Source: Nitzschia putrida (Eukaryota; Bacillariophyta; Bacillariophyceae; Bacillariales; Bacillariaceae). From it: a DNA stretch of 64,000 nt. Positions 1-11,267 of this stretch are shown piece after piece (the stretch's first letter is position 1; every line of letters begins with the position of its first letter). The notes under the pieces are model-generated. The model did not search any database. It was not told the DNA's origin and worked only from the letters and a program-made list of their open reading frames with translations. The stretch spans positions 1-64,000 of the forward strand of contig BLYE01000003.1 of the NCBI GenBank assembly GCA_016586335.1. Direction: 5' to 3'. Position numbers and translations under genes: made by a program.

Positions 1-70
1 TATCGTTTTTATCGCCTTTATCGTTTGTATCGAGTTTATCGTGTTTATCGTGTTTGTCGTTTCCATGGTT
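1..70. repeat. short TTATCG-type tandem repeat
   Basis: The first 65 or so bases are degenerate repeats of a TTATCGT-like unit interrupted by GTT/GCC variants. The array runs off the window edge, so its full length is unknown. Confidence 0.6.
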
Positions 71-860
71 CAACAACGACAGTACATCCTGATACACTCT
101 ATGATGCATACATATAGAGCGCGTTCAGGCATGCGGCCTTGAAGTACGAGATCGCGCTCTCAGTATACAAACCAGTGTGGGTTTGGCTCATTGGCGAGGG
201 AAGAACCCAATCGTTCTGTCCCTTCCAGACAAGAGTAGCAACTCGCCTACTAGGCTACAAAATTTCAAAACTCGTGCTCGGCAACGCCAAGAAAGTTTCA
301 ATGGTGGACCTCTGAAGAAGTTCAACATTTATTTGAAGAACATCTTCAGACATGAAGAACGTCATTTCCAGTGTGTGCTCGAAGCTGTTCATCTGGGACC
401 CGATCTGAGATGTCAATTGATTCCTACTTTTAGTGTCAATCAAAAGGTTCCTCAACATTGCTACGAATACTTCACACACAAAACCTTCCTCAAACACAAA
501 CACACCTTCCTCAATTGGCGTCAACATCACTACATACAGACATGCTTCCTCAATGTATAAACCACTTCCCTCAATTCCCAAACCTTTCATTATCCACGCT
601 TTATGGTTCCCTCAAAGTTGTTAAACAATGCACCAAGTCGGACAAACCCAATTCTCCGTACCATATAAATATCATTACTCAATATCAAACCCCTTTTCCT
701 AAATGGCAAATACATTGCTCAATTGATCCAAATATTGCTGTTGATTGATGAACTTGGTTTGTTAACGCAAAATCACAGAAATTAACAACTACTAAAAGGT
801 TTACATGAAACATGTGTACTTGCCAATGTTTCTAAGCTTGGGGTTAGGACTGACTACTAT
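71..860. other. stretch without a confident gene
   Basis: Overlapping short open frames exist on both strands (about 111-127 codons near 177-590) but none shows a recognisable motif. Between about 449 and 620 the motif TCCTCAA recurs at least five times with irregular spacing, which explains the long open frames. It may hold the 3' flank or one end of the mobile element to the right; I found no terminal inverted repeat. Confidence 0.4.
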
Positions 861-2755
861 TTATAAACCTTCCCAGGCATCTTCTTCATCAAAGTCATCC
901 TCTTCCGAGGACACTCCAGTGATCTCTGAACCAATATATCGAGTAAACTGTCGATACAAATCATCAAATTGTTTGTCAGCACCGGAGCGCCTTGCATTTT
1001 CTATACGAATCCTTTGGGTGTTGAAATATTTCTGCCCTGGGCTTGTTTGCTTTCTGTTTCGGTTAGCACCACGTTTGGTAAAAACCTTCAAATCCTTGAC
1101 ATGTTGGCGCATTTGCTTTTCCACCTCAGATACACCTGAAGAGGTTGATCCAGACACAGTTCCATCATTTGAAGTCCGTCTTCTACCCTTCTTTGCCATT
1201 CCACCAGGCAAAATACTCAACCGTATCACAGGTGTTTCTTCATTGGGTGAGTTTGCCGCAGGACTAGTATTGGCATCTCCATTTGCATCTTCCAGAGCCT
1301 TTTTCTCTCCAAGATACAGCATTTGTTGAATGCCACTGAGATTCTTCTCAATCTCATCTTGAGGAATGCGTTTCTGGACGCAAAACAAAATTCTTCTTTG
1401 ATCGAGCTCAGCAGCCTCATATATTTCTTGCCCATCTGTAGGATACACAATTACCCACTCGTGTACAGCATTCGGGCACCTTGGATGTTTCTCTGATTCA
1501 CGAACATCATCCATGTGAGTAAACTCCTTACTAATGAGCTTCTTGATTGATTGGATCCTTTGTTCTCTAGTGACATTAGCACGCCTGGATTTCTCACTCT
1601 CAGTAAGAGGCCGGGGACCATCATCTTGACGCTTGCGTTTCTTCGTTTGTTGGATTTTCCTTGTGGAAACAACAGCAATGCCATTGCCAACATCTTGGGG
1701 TGCATTGTCTCCATCGTCATCCTCATCCTCACTACAGGATGCATCATCATCACTATCCTTGTCCTCATCCTCTGGCACTACATCACGTTCAATTTCGATG
1801 TATTGCATATTCTGAAGGATAACCTCCAGTATGCTTGGTGGCATAGCCCGAAGAACAGAATCTAAAGGGTCTTTTTCAGAACCAGGGCTAGCTCTTCTTG
1901 TTTTCTCCAGACTGTACTGCGTTTCAAAAACATATTCGTTACGAGCTTGGGCAATCCAAGCATGGTAGTTGTTTTTCAGGACCATCAGGGCAAACGCTTC
2001 AGTATTTGGGTTACCAAACTCACGCTGTAACTCGAGAGCTTCCTTCCATTGCTTGTCACCTACTGCTGCTTTATAAAAGTGCTCATAAAAGAGATGGTAT
2101 GCCTTGGGACAATCCCAACGTTTCTCAAAACACTCAAAGGCAATCATGTAGGCACCGGTATCAGCACAGATCTTACACAGTGCTGACGAAGACAAAGAAC
2201 ATAAGAAGTTAGAAACAGAATGCAGGCTTCGAAAGCACAAAATCACTTACCATTGAATCTGTTTTGCATCACAGTGTATACACCACTCCGTTTCAAACTC
2301 AATGAATCTTGAATTAACCTACTTTCAACTGCATGGAGCCACAACTGGCGACAGTACTCATTGCGTTGGTGATCTGTCTGTAGCATGTTACACCCTTGTA
2401 GCCTAGATTGACATTCGCGAACGAAATTGTTATATATCCTAGGTGGATTCCCCTTCATGCTGGGGAAAGGTGAGAGTTTTGCCTTTGGATCATTGAAAAA
2501 CTTTACCGAGTAGTACAACTTGTCCTTCACATACTGAATCAAAACACTTTTATCATTTTTTTGGACATTTTCATACTCTTTTCCAGAAAGCAATGCAACG
2601 GGATCAATGATATTGCCACCTCCAACAACAACAAGTTGCTGTTGATGGGGCTCATGGTTCGCAAAAGCCATCCTGTGCTTTTGGGTTGACAATAAATTAC
2701 AGTGGAGGAGTCTCGAGTCAAATATATGGCAAATGGAAAAGCGCCGTAGAAACAT
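861..2755 (-). CDS. unknown acidic protein of the three-gene mobile element
   Basis: Two exons: 2755-2251 and 2182-861, about 608 residues. The 68-bp intron has donor GTAAGT and acceptor CAG and rejoins ...RFN|ALCKIC.... The first in-frame ATG is at 2755 and another with good context is at 2671. I do not recognise the family. The N-terminal half is mixed alpha-helical in character with several Trp, Cys and Tyr residues. A middle segment is a long Asp/Glu run followed by a basic KKRKRQ-type nuclear-localisation-like stretch. The C-terminus is again acidic. It lies divergent to the transposase-like gene with about 230 bp between, and I infer it is an accessory protein of the same element, perhaps DNA-binding or regulatory. 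No function can be stated. Confidence 0.6.
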
Positions 2756-2774
2756 ACTGACCACCACGAGCGTA

Positions 2775-2818
2775 AATCCTGGCGCGGCACTCCAACCATC
2801 CACTGTAATCCTGGCGCG
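2775..2818. promoter_or_regulatory. paired AATCCTGGCGCG sites in the divergent intergenic region
   Basis: The 12-mer AATCCTGGCGCG occurs twice in direct orientation, at 2775-2786 and 2807-2818, 32 bp apart, between the start codons of the two divergent genes. A related GCGCGCC lies near 2873. Repeated GC-rich 12-mers in an AT-richer shared promoter could be regulatory or transposase-binding sites; that is inference. Confidence 0.4.
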
Positions 2819-2985
2819 TGGTATATGTAGTATTCATCTGGAGATGGACAGACACAAAGTCACACCAACTTAGCGCGCCAAAACTTTAGTCACTAGCAGT
2901 TTGCCTTTCCTCAAACAGTTTGGATTTCAATCAAAGGAGGAAACAATCATCCTTGGCAACCAAGGCCTTGTGTGCAAGCGTTAGT

Positions 2986-5900
2986 ATGAGTAAGAAACAT
3001 CGAAATGGTAGCAAATTGTTTCATTACATCCAGAGACAAAACCAAATAACCAGTAGGGCAACATCTACAGAAGTAGGCCGTTACCACACAAGTAATCAAA
3101 CAGGAAGAAATGTCACTCAGATCTCACCGGAGAAGACTGTAGTATCTCCACCAACTGATAAAGAGACCGATATTTCTGTAGCCAACGATACCATTCCTGA
3201 CCAATCATTTATCAGCGACGACGCATCAGATGCATCAGATTGTAACACAGACGAGGAAATGGAGGAAAACTCTTGGTGGGACCAATGGTGGGATTCCGAA
3301 AGAGTGAAACAGGGCATGGTAGATATATCGGACAATGAAGCAGTTGCAATTGAGTTACAGACACTATGCCAAGAAGCAGGAACTCCACTATACTTCTTCG
3401 ACGAAATACTGAAAACATTAACCAGAAACCAGAAGAAGCGAGGGAAAATTGAGTTTTCAAAGGTTCCAAGAAGAGAAACGTTAATGAAGAGACTTCGTAA
3501 GAAAGTGAAAACACCCCTTCCTGAAACCAAATATCTCAAAGAGATCAATACTCACATTACGAAGTTTCAGTTCAAAGAACAACTGCAAGATCTTCTAGCC
3601 ATGTCATACTTTGATGACATTGACAATCTATGTGCCAATCGAAACATAGACAACCGATTCTCTATGTTCATAGCCACAGAAGACGACCAATATTCTGAAG
3701 TATGCGGAGGTGAATGGTACATCAGAACACATCACCAAAGCAGTAAGATGTACAGTGACAGAAACGATCAGAGATGGGAGAACAATGTGCCCAACTTGTT
3801 AATGCCCATTGTAATGTACGTTGACAAAACAGGAACTGACCTCCAACAGCGCTACCCACTAGAACCTTTGATGTTTACTACCGCCTTATTGAGAAACAAT
3901 GTCCGACGTAAAGCGGACGCTTGGCGTCACTTCGGCTTTGTCCCCTCTTCCAGCAATTTAGTGGATACTATGGAGGAGGGTTCTGATCCCACTGATGAGT
4001 CGACCATTGAAAAAGAAGACAAGACAGCGGCTAGCAAATGTCAGAGATACCATACGTGTTTGATGGAATTACTCAAGGAATTCCAACAACTACAAGAAAA
4101 CCCACCAATCATCGAAGTAAATCTTGGAGGCATTTCCAAGAGGGTTCGAGTTTTCCTTCCGATATCGTTTGTGATAGGAGACCAGGCAAGTCAAGACATG
4201 CTATGTGGTAAGCGTGTTTTGAGCACTGGAGGAGCAACACGCATACACCGGGCTTGCATGTGTTCACATCTCACATGCACAGATGTGAACCGTAACTGTG
4301 ATCCAATTCCAATTGAAGTCGTCAAGCAACTCTATAATGCTGTACACGAGAGAGACAACCTCCTCAACAACAAATACTTTCAATCGGCAGGAATTGTAGA
4401 AGAACAAGAGGTGGAAAAACTCAAACGTCTGATCAGCCGTAGGGCTGAAATGGCCCGTGCTCTACTCGAAGGCCCATTGAGTCTATTTGCAATCCGAAAT
4501 GCATTTGACAACATGTGGTTTGGAGCATCTGAAGGAGGCATACACACAGCCACACTCGACGACTTCATGCACTACAACGAAGGTGGATTGTTTGTGTACA
4601 TGGCAACGTCGGTGTATAACTGTATTCCAACAGGCCACAAACGAAGTGTAGCGGAGAAAGCCATTAAAGCGGTCTGTGGTACTGGCGTAAGAAGCAGTGT
4701 CAAAAAAGAATACCCACGAGGAATGTATAAAGAAGGTTTCTCGAACTTGTCACTGCTGACTGCCGGAGAAAAAGTTGGACAAATCTTCAGTCTGGCAACC
4801 GCACTGGAAGTCGGTTCGATACAAAACGACTTCCAAAATAACATTCTTCACAACGCAATGAAAGTTTCCCAAGAAAAGTATGTAACATTCAACACCGGAG
4901 ACACAAGAAAAGGTAATGGAAAGAAATTGCTCATGGACTCAGACAGTGAAAGCGAAGATGACGGAAATTCAAATGACTTAGAAACAGGAATCCATAAAGT
5001 TCAACGACACATCAAACTGGAAGACATACCCAACAGAATCCAGAAACATTTTGGATCAATCGCAGAGATGCCCGACCAGGACATCATTGATGGCGTGGCG
5101 CGGTTCCTCAAACTGCACGATATCGGAAAGATATTAGAGGTAGATCTGGATGCTCTTCAAACGCACGTGTTGGTCCGAACCATGAGACCCTTCTTGAAAA
5201 AGATCAGAAAACGGGAGCGTCGGCATAAAGGAAGTGAATATCTGTACTCGTCTCAAGAACTTAGAGTCTTATCCTCTCCGACAGAATGTAAATGGTGGTG
5301 TACCACAGAAGATGATGGATTGGGTTTGTTTGCCTATATTCCAGCAGAAGCAGAAGGCAGTGATCTGGAATACCCCACACCGTTCCAAGAGACCTCACTT
5401 AGTAAGTTGTTGGAACAGGTCATGCCCTCAACCCCTCCGTCATCCACAACAACAGAAGTCCAACAAAGAAAGCGCCGTAAAATCTCAAAATGCCAGCAAG
5501 CTGCAGATGTATGCATCCACGAGAGAAAGGGGACAATCTTCAAGGCGTATTCACTGATGGACGGACCATCGTCGAAAGATTCGTTGCACAACATCAAAAA
5601 ACACCAGAAATCAAAACCGAAAATCAAGGGTTCAGGTAACACATCGGCCATCTTGGGGACAATTGAAGGTTTAAGTGAGGTTCTGGAACTTGCGTTGTTG
5701 CACCATGATTATCTACATTACTCAACGCAACTCTCACTAGACAAGCGAAAGGACCTTGAGGTGATAAAACAAGGCACAAAGATATTTGCACAGAAAGTGA
5801 ACGACCTCTTTTACAGAGGCGATAACACACTGGATTTTGCAACATGCAAATTCCACTGTCATCTTCGAACGTGCGACAGTATTCCGATATTTGGGTCACC

Positions 5901-6846
5901 CTGCCAACATGAAGCTGGAAGCTGTGAACGTGGGTTACAAAGCTGGGCAAAGAAGGTTTCTCATACCGCACAGAGAAATTCCAATGTGTGTGTGTTCAAC
6001 GAACAGACAGCAAACCGAATCTCAGACAATCTCGTATTGGCAAGAGCCAACAAAATCCTACAAGACCGCTCTGCACCCGAAAATTGCCAAGACACAACAC
6101 CTCCAGCGTCAGTAGGTCATGGGCATGGCAATGGTTTCAAGTTTGCGAGAGCCCTTCCAAACTTTCGGTTCAATATACAAAAAGGCACCATGGAACACTT
6201 TGACCGTAGAGACAAGGTGTTACTGGACGATTGTTCACATTTGTTCCAACAGCAAATTTTGGATTCTCTGCGAGTTTTGGAAGAAGGCATCACATGGGGA
6301 GAAATCCGCATATGGAACGAAATATGTGATGAAAAGGGGAATTACCTGAGGGCAACACCCCAATATCGTTGTAAACAAAACGTTGGAGAGGAAAGGGCGT
6401 TTTATGACTGGGCCAGTATTCATTTCGAAGATGACAACGGGGAAATGTTCGTCCCAGGGAAACTGTTGATGTTCTACGAAGATTCACAAGGAATTCCTGT
6501 TTGTCTCGTGCAGTCCGTTCTTGGAAACCCATGTCCGAGGAAAAGAGGTAAGCCCAAGTCGTACCTATTCAAGGAATGGACAAAGGAGTACAGAAGAGAT
6601 GGTAAACCTCTCATCCGAAAGGTACCTCTTGAAGCAATTCAACAGGGCCTCCTGGTATACGAACGTTTGTTGTATACTCAAGGTTCCACAAACAATTCCA
6701 AAACACCCATCAACCCGAAGACGCTAAAACCAGCTTCTGCCAATACAAGTATTGATACAGTTGTGTCGGTTTTGCCTCGTATCGAATGGGTTGAAATGTT
6801 CTACAATTGGTGTGTGTCGGCAGTTCAAGAGACTCTTCGTAACTAG
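2986..6846 (+). CDS. DDE-type transposase-like protein (Plavaka/CACTA-like)
   Basis: A single exon of 1286 codons from the first ATG of the open frame (2986); the frame is open upstream to about 2920 but without an ATG. Residues of interest: a DKTGTD segment near residue 278 followed by LEPLMFTTALL and DAWRHFGFVP, then VIGDQASQD near residue 397 followed by a Cys/His-rich stretch (CMCSHLTC), and DDFMHYNEGGLF near residue 521. This order (Asp, then LEPxMF...DAWRxxGF, then GDxxxxD, then DxxHxxxxGG) resembles Plavaka/CACTA-like transposases of fungi and stramenopiles as I remember them. The remainder, about 700 residues, is unassigned and includes acidic and Lys/Arg-rich stretches. Its stop lies 12 bp from the stop of the convergent downstream gene. 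It would act in the nucleus on element ends. The family is a judgement from motif reading. Confidence 0.6.
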   Translation: MSKKHRNGSKLFHYIQRQNQITSRATSTEVGRYHTSNQTGRNVTQISPEKTVVSPPTDKETDISVANDTIPDQSFISDDASDASDCNTDEEMEENSWWDQWWDSERVKQGMVDISDNEAVAIELQTLCQEAGTPLYFFDEILKTLTRNQKKRGKIEFSKVPRRETLMKRLRKKVKTPLPETKYLKEINTHITKFQFKEQLQDLLAMSYFDDIDNLCANRNIDNRFSMFIATEDDQYSEVCGGEWYIRTHHQSSKMYSDRNDQRWENNVPNLLMPIVMYVDKTGTDLQQRYPLEPLMFTTALLRNNVRRKADAWRHFGFVPSSSNLVDTMEEGSDPTDESTIEKEDKTAASKCQRYHTCLMELLKEFQQLQENPPIIEVNLGGISKRVRVFLPISFVIGDQASQDMLCGKRVLSTGGATRIHRACMCSHLTCTDVNRNCDPIPIEVVKQLYNAVHERDNLLNNKYFQSAGIVEEQEVEKLKRLISRRAEMARALLEGPLSLFAIRNAFDNMWFGASEGGIHTATLDDFMHYNEGGLFVYMATSVYNCIPTGHKRSVAEKAIKAVCGTGVRSSVKKEYPRGMYKEGFSNLSLLTAGEKVGQIFSLATALEVGSIQNDFQNNILHNAMKVSQEKYVTFNTGDTRKGNGKKLLMDSDSESEDDGNSNDLETGIHKVQRHIKLEDIPNRIQKHFGSIAEMPDQDIIDGVARFLKLHDIGKILEVDLDALQTHVLVRTMRPFLKKIRKRERRHKGSEYLYSSQELRVLSSPTECKWWCTTEDDGLGLFAYIPAEAEGSDLEYPTPFQETSLSKLLEQVMPSTPPSSTTTEVQQRKRRKISKCQQAADVCIHERKGTIFKAYSLMDGPSSKDSLHNIKKHQKSKPKIKGSGNTSAILGTIEGLSEVLELALLHHDYLHYSTQLSLDKRKDLEVIKQGTKIFAQKVNDLFYRGDNTLDFATCKFHCHLRTCDSIPIFGSPCQHEAGSCERGLQSWAKKVSHTAQRNSNVCVFNEQTANRISDNLVLARANKILQDRSAPENCQDTTPPASVGHGHGNGFKFARALPNFRFNIQKGTMEHFDRRDKVLLDDCSHLFQQQILDSLRVLEEGITWGEIRIWNEICDEKGNYLRATPQYRCKQNVGEERAFYDWASIHFEDDNGEMFVPGKLLMFYEDSQGIPVCLVQSVLGNPCPRKRGKPKSYLFKEWTKEYRRDGKPLIRKVPLEAIQQGLLVYERLLYTQGSTNNSKTPINPKTLKPASANTSIDTVVSVLPRIEWVEMFYNWCVSAVQETLRN

Positions 6847-6858
6847 TAGTCGATATTA

Positions 6859-9800
6859 TCATGGTAGATAGGGTTCCAACCAACCGACCTCCGCCTGCAA
6901 CTTCGACAGAGTGCTACCCATGTAACCTTGTGGTGTCACCGTACTAGATTGTCTCATTCGTTCAAGCTTTTTTCGTTCCTCATCTGTGCAATCGTCTTCC
7001 CAGTAAGACAGAGACAAGTCTTTCTGCTTCTTTAAGCGATCGTATCGCTCCGTTCGGAAGATTCCCCTATTTTTTAAATCATGAAACTCAGTACCATCTC
7101 CATAAAATACAAACAATTTTCCACCACCCACTACGTAGTTCGGCTCATCCAATATTATCAACTCGCTCGTTGTGTACTTCGCGCATGCACCAAACCTCTC
7201 GCCCACAGCGTCAACTGCTCCAACCAAATATCGTTTGTCACACTCGAAGAAATAAGATATATTCATTTTCGCTGGACCCATAGCCTTTTCGTACCCAGAA
7301 GTATGCAAATACTTCTTCATTCCATTTGTAATGTGGCGTATCCATGCTTCGTATTTCGAGATGCAATCAGGGTAAACATCCTTGAAGTGAAGGTATGTGG
7401 GTTCGTCCTCCAATTGCACTTCGGTTTGGTGATACACGGGTAGTTCCATAAGGCCAAGCACAGAACATAAAGCAACCATCATGTCCAAACCTCTACCCTT
7501 GCATGAAAAACGTAGATTTGTGTTACGAACAGCATCCATCACAAGTCGGTATTCCATTTTGGCTGAGAAGTGCCCTGAGTGCATCAGCCCCAACCAATCT
7601 GAGCCAAGCTTGTTGAATCTCGATTGCAAAAATCGCGGTCCCAGATCCTTGAGTGTTTCGATAGAAACAAGGTCCTCTGATTTGCCAAATGTACTCCGCC
7701 AACCAGGTGTTGTTTTATCAGGGAACACGTGATCCAACCCTTGTTCTAAAACGACAATCAATTTTCGTAGGAGAAGGTATGGTATGTAATTATCCTTCTT
7801 TGGAATGTCATCGATTAGAAGACGGTGTACCGCAGCTATGTGATATACCACAGAACATGGATTCAGGGATAATACCCATGTAATTCCGATGGCTTCACGA
7901 TAACTCAAATCGTATGCCTTGATAATTTTCACAGCCAGGGCAATGTATGGTTGTAGATGACATTCATATTGAGCATTCACGGGTACGATACCGACGTTCC
8001 ACCCAGTAATCATAGGTAACACTGTAGCACTCCTCACGGTTTCGCCGGTGAAAAAGCGTTGATAGTCTTTGTACTCTTCACCATACGCATGGATGAATTG
8101 GTAGATGTACGGACCTAGTACGGCTTTCCTTGTTATGTAGCTTTCAATTGAATAGCGGCTAAACATGATCTGGCTGTAGCGTTTCTTCTTCTTGGCTGGT
8201 GGCTTGTGAGCTGCCCATACCACGTTGCGATACCCAGGTTGGACGCCATTTGCTCTGTCGAGATGCACACCACACCTGTGTTTGAAGTCGGTGCATGCAG
8301 CACGGGTAGTCTCGACGACATTGCCAGGTGAAAGTACCCCAGCAAACTTCCGGTTTCTTTTCTCATCATGGAATACGTCGATTCCGTGTATGTTTCGCAA
8401 TGGAGCTATGAACTCGGAAACTCTCTGTACTACTTCTTGGCCCACTTCAGTGTACGTATTCCGGAGAATGTTGGGTGTCGCAAGGCCAAGTGCACAATTA
8501 CTCTGTATACCAGCACTCATGGACAATAGCGATGCATATCCTACATCAACTGCATATTTCTGGCGAGGGAGAACATCCTTATCATCATCGCTGTCATCGC
8601 TGTCATCGCTGTCATCGCTGTCACTGTCTGCGTCACCACCACCTGGTAGCAATGTCAGTTGCTTCCGGGTCAGGTCCCAAGGTAAGTCACGGTAGACGGG
8701 ATCATCTTTGCTGGTGTTCACAACCAACATATTCCGATCCCTATATGTGCAACCTTGACCGATGAAAGTCAACCCAAAGGCACAATCCTTGTTGTCTCTG
8801 AAAAACTGTTTCATCCGCATACAATAGGAGAAGATATCGGTGTTGTAGTGTGGAACGTTAGAGAGGTCAAACGCCCATCCAAGCTGCAATTCATCTTGTG
8901 AAACAACGTACACGTGTGCGATGCGTTGTTTCATCCGAAAATCCGATATGGGGTCCTTTTGTGTAGCCGGTGAAGCACCGGCTTTGAATAGATGCTTCCG
9001 TGTAAACACACAATTGTTCTGTTTCACTTCCCCATCTTTTTGATCCAAATCATATCGGTGCTGCTCGTCCTTCCGGTTCACTTTGCATAACTCGTCCGGT
9101 ATTTCGTAGATCCATACCATGTTATCGTTAGAGTTAGCAGTGCATTCGGATGCCATAGCAAACAACACTTCCCAGTCTTGTATCACTTCTCTCGATCCAA
9201 GTACGTGGGATTCTGCGAAACGGTTCTTGAGGGGTGTAGGACTCTTGTGATTCATATCTTCCACGAAACGCCAGTTGCTCAAAGCAGCGGTACTGCAAAC
9301 GTTCTTTTGTTGGGCGGTAGTGCTGCTATTTCCTCGACCTCCCCGGCCTCCTCGACCTCCTCCACGACCTCCTCCTCGACCACCAAAACCCCTACCGCCT
9401 CTAACACTCCTATTGCCTCTACTAACAATGGTGTGTTCCTCTTCAGGAAGAAGAGTAGAAGCAGTATAGGTGTTATTTTGACTACTAGTAGGATCGTTAG
9501 AAGTAGTAGTATTGAAGGTAGTTGGGAATTCGAATGTCAGGATTGACTCGGTTTCGATTTCGTCGGTGACATCGAAATTGTCACAGGCTGGGAGTGGTGG
9601 GTCTTCTTGTCTGGCCTTCTTCTTTGCGGGGGTTGCTTCAGAAGAAGTTGATAAAGTAGGTGAGGATGGTGGTGGTGGTGCTGCGAAACTGAATGCTTCC
9701 AAAGCTGCTCTTGACGATGCTTCCAAAGCCGCTCTTGTTTCTTCTCTTGCTTCTTCTGCTTCTTGCTTTTCTCGTCTTTCTTTCGCTTTTCTTCTCTTGC

Positions 9801-11116
9801 CGGCTCGACAGCCGCGTTTTCTCTTCTTTTTCCGATTGGTACTAGGAGAGCCTACCGAAGTGGCGCTGTCCTGAACAAGGCCAGCATCCAAGCCAGCTCC
9901 AACCGAAATGGCGCTGCCTCGAGAAGAGGCGGCATCCAGACCGACTGGGGCTGAAGTGGCGCTACCCCGTGGGGCTGCATCCAAGTCAGCTCCAACCGAA
10001 ATGGCGCTGCCTCGAGAAGAGGCGGCTGGAGCTGAAGTGGCGCTACCCTGTGGGGTTGCAGCCAAGTCAGCAGGAGGAGGAGCTGGAGTGGCGCTGCCCC
10101 GAACAAGGGCAGCATCCAAGCCAGCTCCAACCGAAATGGCGCTGCCTCGAGAAGAGGCGGCATCCAGATTGGCTGGAGCTGAAATGGCGCTGCCCTGTGG
10201 GGCTGCATCCAAGTCAGCAGGAGGAGGAGCTGAAGTGGCGCTGCCCCGAACAAGGGGCAGCATCCAAGCCAGCTCCAACCGAAATGGCGCTGCCTCGAGA
10301 AGAGGCGGCATCCAGATTGGCTGGAGCTGAAATGGCGCTGCCCTGTGGGGCTGCATCCAAGTCAGCAGGAGGAGGAGCTGAAGTGGCGCTGCCCCGAACA
10401 AGGGCAGCATCCAAGCCAGCTCCAACCGAAAATGGCGCTGCCTCGAGAAGAGGCGGCATCCAGATTGGCTGGAGCTGAAATGGCGCTGCCCTGTGGGGCT
10501 GCATCCAAGTCAGCAGGAGGAGGAGCTGAAGTGGCGCTGCCCCGAACAAGGGCAGCATCCAAGCCAGCTCCAACCGAAATGGCGCTGCCTCGAGAAGAGG
10601 CGGCATCCAGATTGGCTGGAGCTGAAATGGCGCTGCCCTGTGGGGCTGCATCCAAGTCAGCAGGAGGAGGAGCTGAAGTGGCGCTGCCCGAACAAGGGCA
10701 GCATCCAAGCCAGCTCCAACCGAAATGGCGCTGCCTCGAGAAGAGGCGGCATCCAGATTGGCTGGAGCTGAAATGGCGCTGCCCTGTGGGGCTGCATCCA
10801 AGTCAGCAGGAGGGGGAACTGAAGTGGCGCGGCCCTGTGGGGCTGCATCCAAGTCAGCAGGAGGAGGAGCTGAAGTGGCGCTGCCCCGAACAAGGGCAGC
10901 ATCCAAGCCAGCTCCAACCGAAATGGCGCTGCCTCGAGAAGAGGCGGCATCCAGATTGGCTGGAGCTGAAATGGCGCTGCCCTGTGGGGCTGCATCCAAG
11001 TCAGCAGGAGGGGGAACTGAAGTGGCGCGGCCCTGTGGGGCTGCATCCAAGTCAGCAGGAGGGGGGACAGGGCTTCGTTGTTTGTTCCGAATGTGAGGCG
11101 GGGGAGCCCGTGCCAT
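6859..11116 (-). CDS. large unknown protein of the mobile element with repeat-built N-terminus
   Basis: The start at 11116 is an ATG in a strong CCACCATGG context. About 400 N-terminal residues are Ala/Pro/Ser/Gly-rich repeats such as GSATSAPPPADLDAA and SSRGSAISVGAGLDAA. Single-base indels near 10688, 10430 and 10255 change the frame, so the uninterrupted open frame runs only from about 10425 to 6859 (roughly 1188 codons, no ATG at its start). After the repeats come a basic KKKRKR region, a Gly/Arg-rich RGG-like segment, an Asp/Ser repeat, and about 800 residues of well-behaved globular sequence with many Tyr, Trp and His residues that I do not recognise. It converges with the transposase-like gene 12 bp away. 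It is either a live gene with slippage or assembly errors in the repeat, or recently broken. RGG and basic tracts suggest nucleic-acid binding (inference). Confidence 0.55.
9850..11090. repeat. hierarchical 147-bp tandem repeat inside the coding region
   Basis: Counting from the GAACAAGG landmark, copies start near 10101, 10248, 10396, 10544, 10690 and 10888, giving spacings of 147, 148, 148, 146 and 198 (147 plus one 51-bp subunit). Each unit contains three related 45-51 bp subunits, each with a GGCGCTGCC core, so there is repetition at two scales. One copy has an extra G, one an extra A and one lacks a C. Because the unit is 49 codons, the array is nearly stop-free in several frames on both strands. 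Confidence 0.9.
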
Positions 11117-11267
11117 GGTGGTTGGTGGTTTCGTTGTGTTTGTGCAACGAAAAGTGGTGTGGGATGTGTTTGTTCTTTCGTTCCGCCACGATGATTTCTA
11201 CGGTGTATTGTAGTACTTGTTGTATCTTTCCTTTCAAGTGATTTTTTGCGGGACTTCGACTGGCAGG

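Noticed and set aside
9852..11241. Plus-strand and second minus-strand frames of up to 300 codons in the repeat array
   Set aside because: They result from a stop-free repeat unit of 147 bp; only the minus-strand frame from the ATG at 11116 has a credible start and continues into globular sequence.
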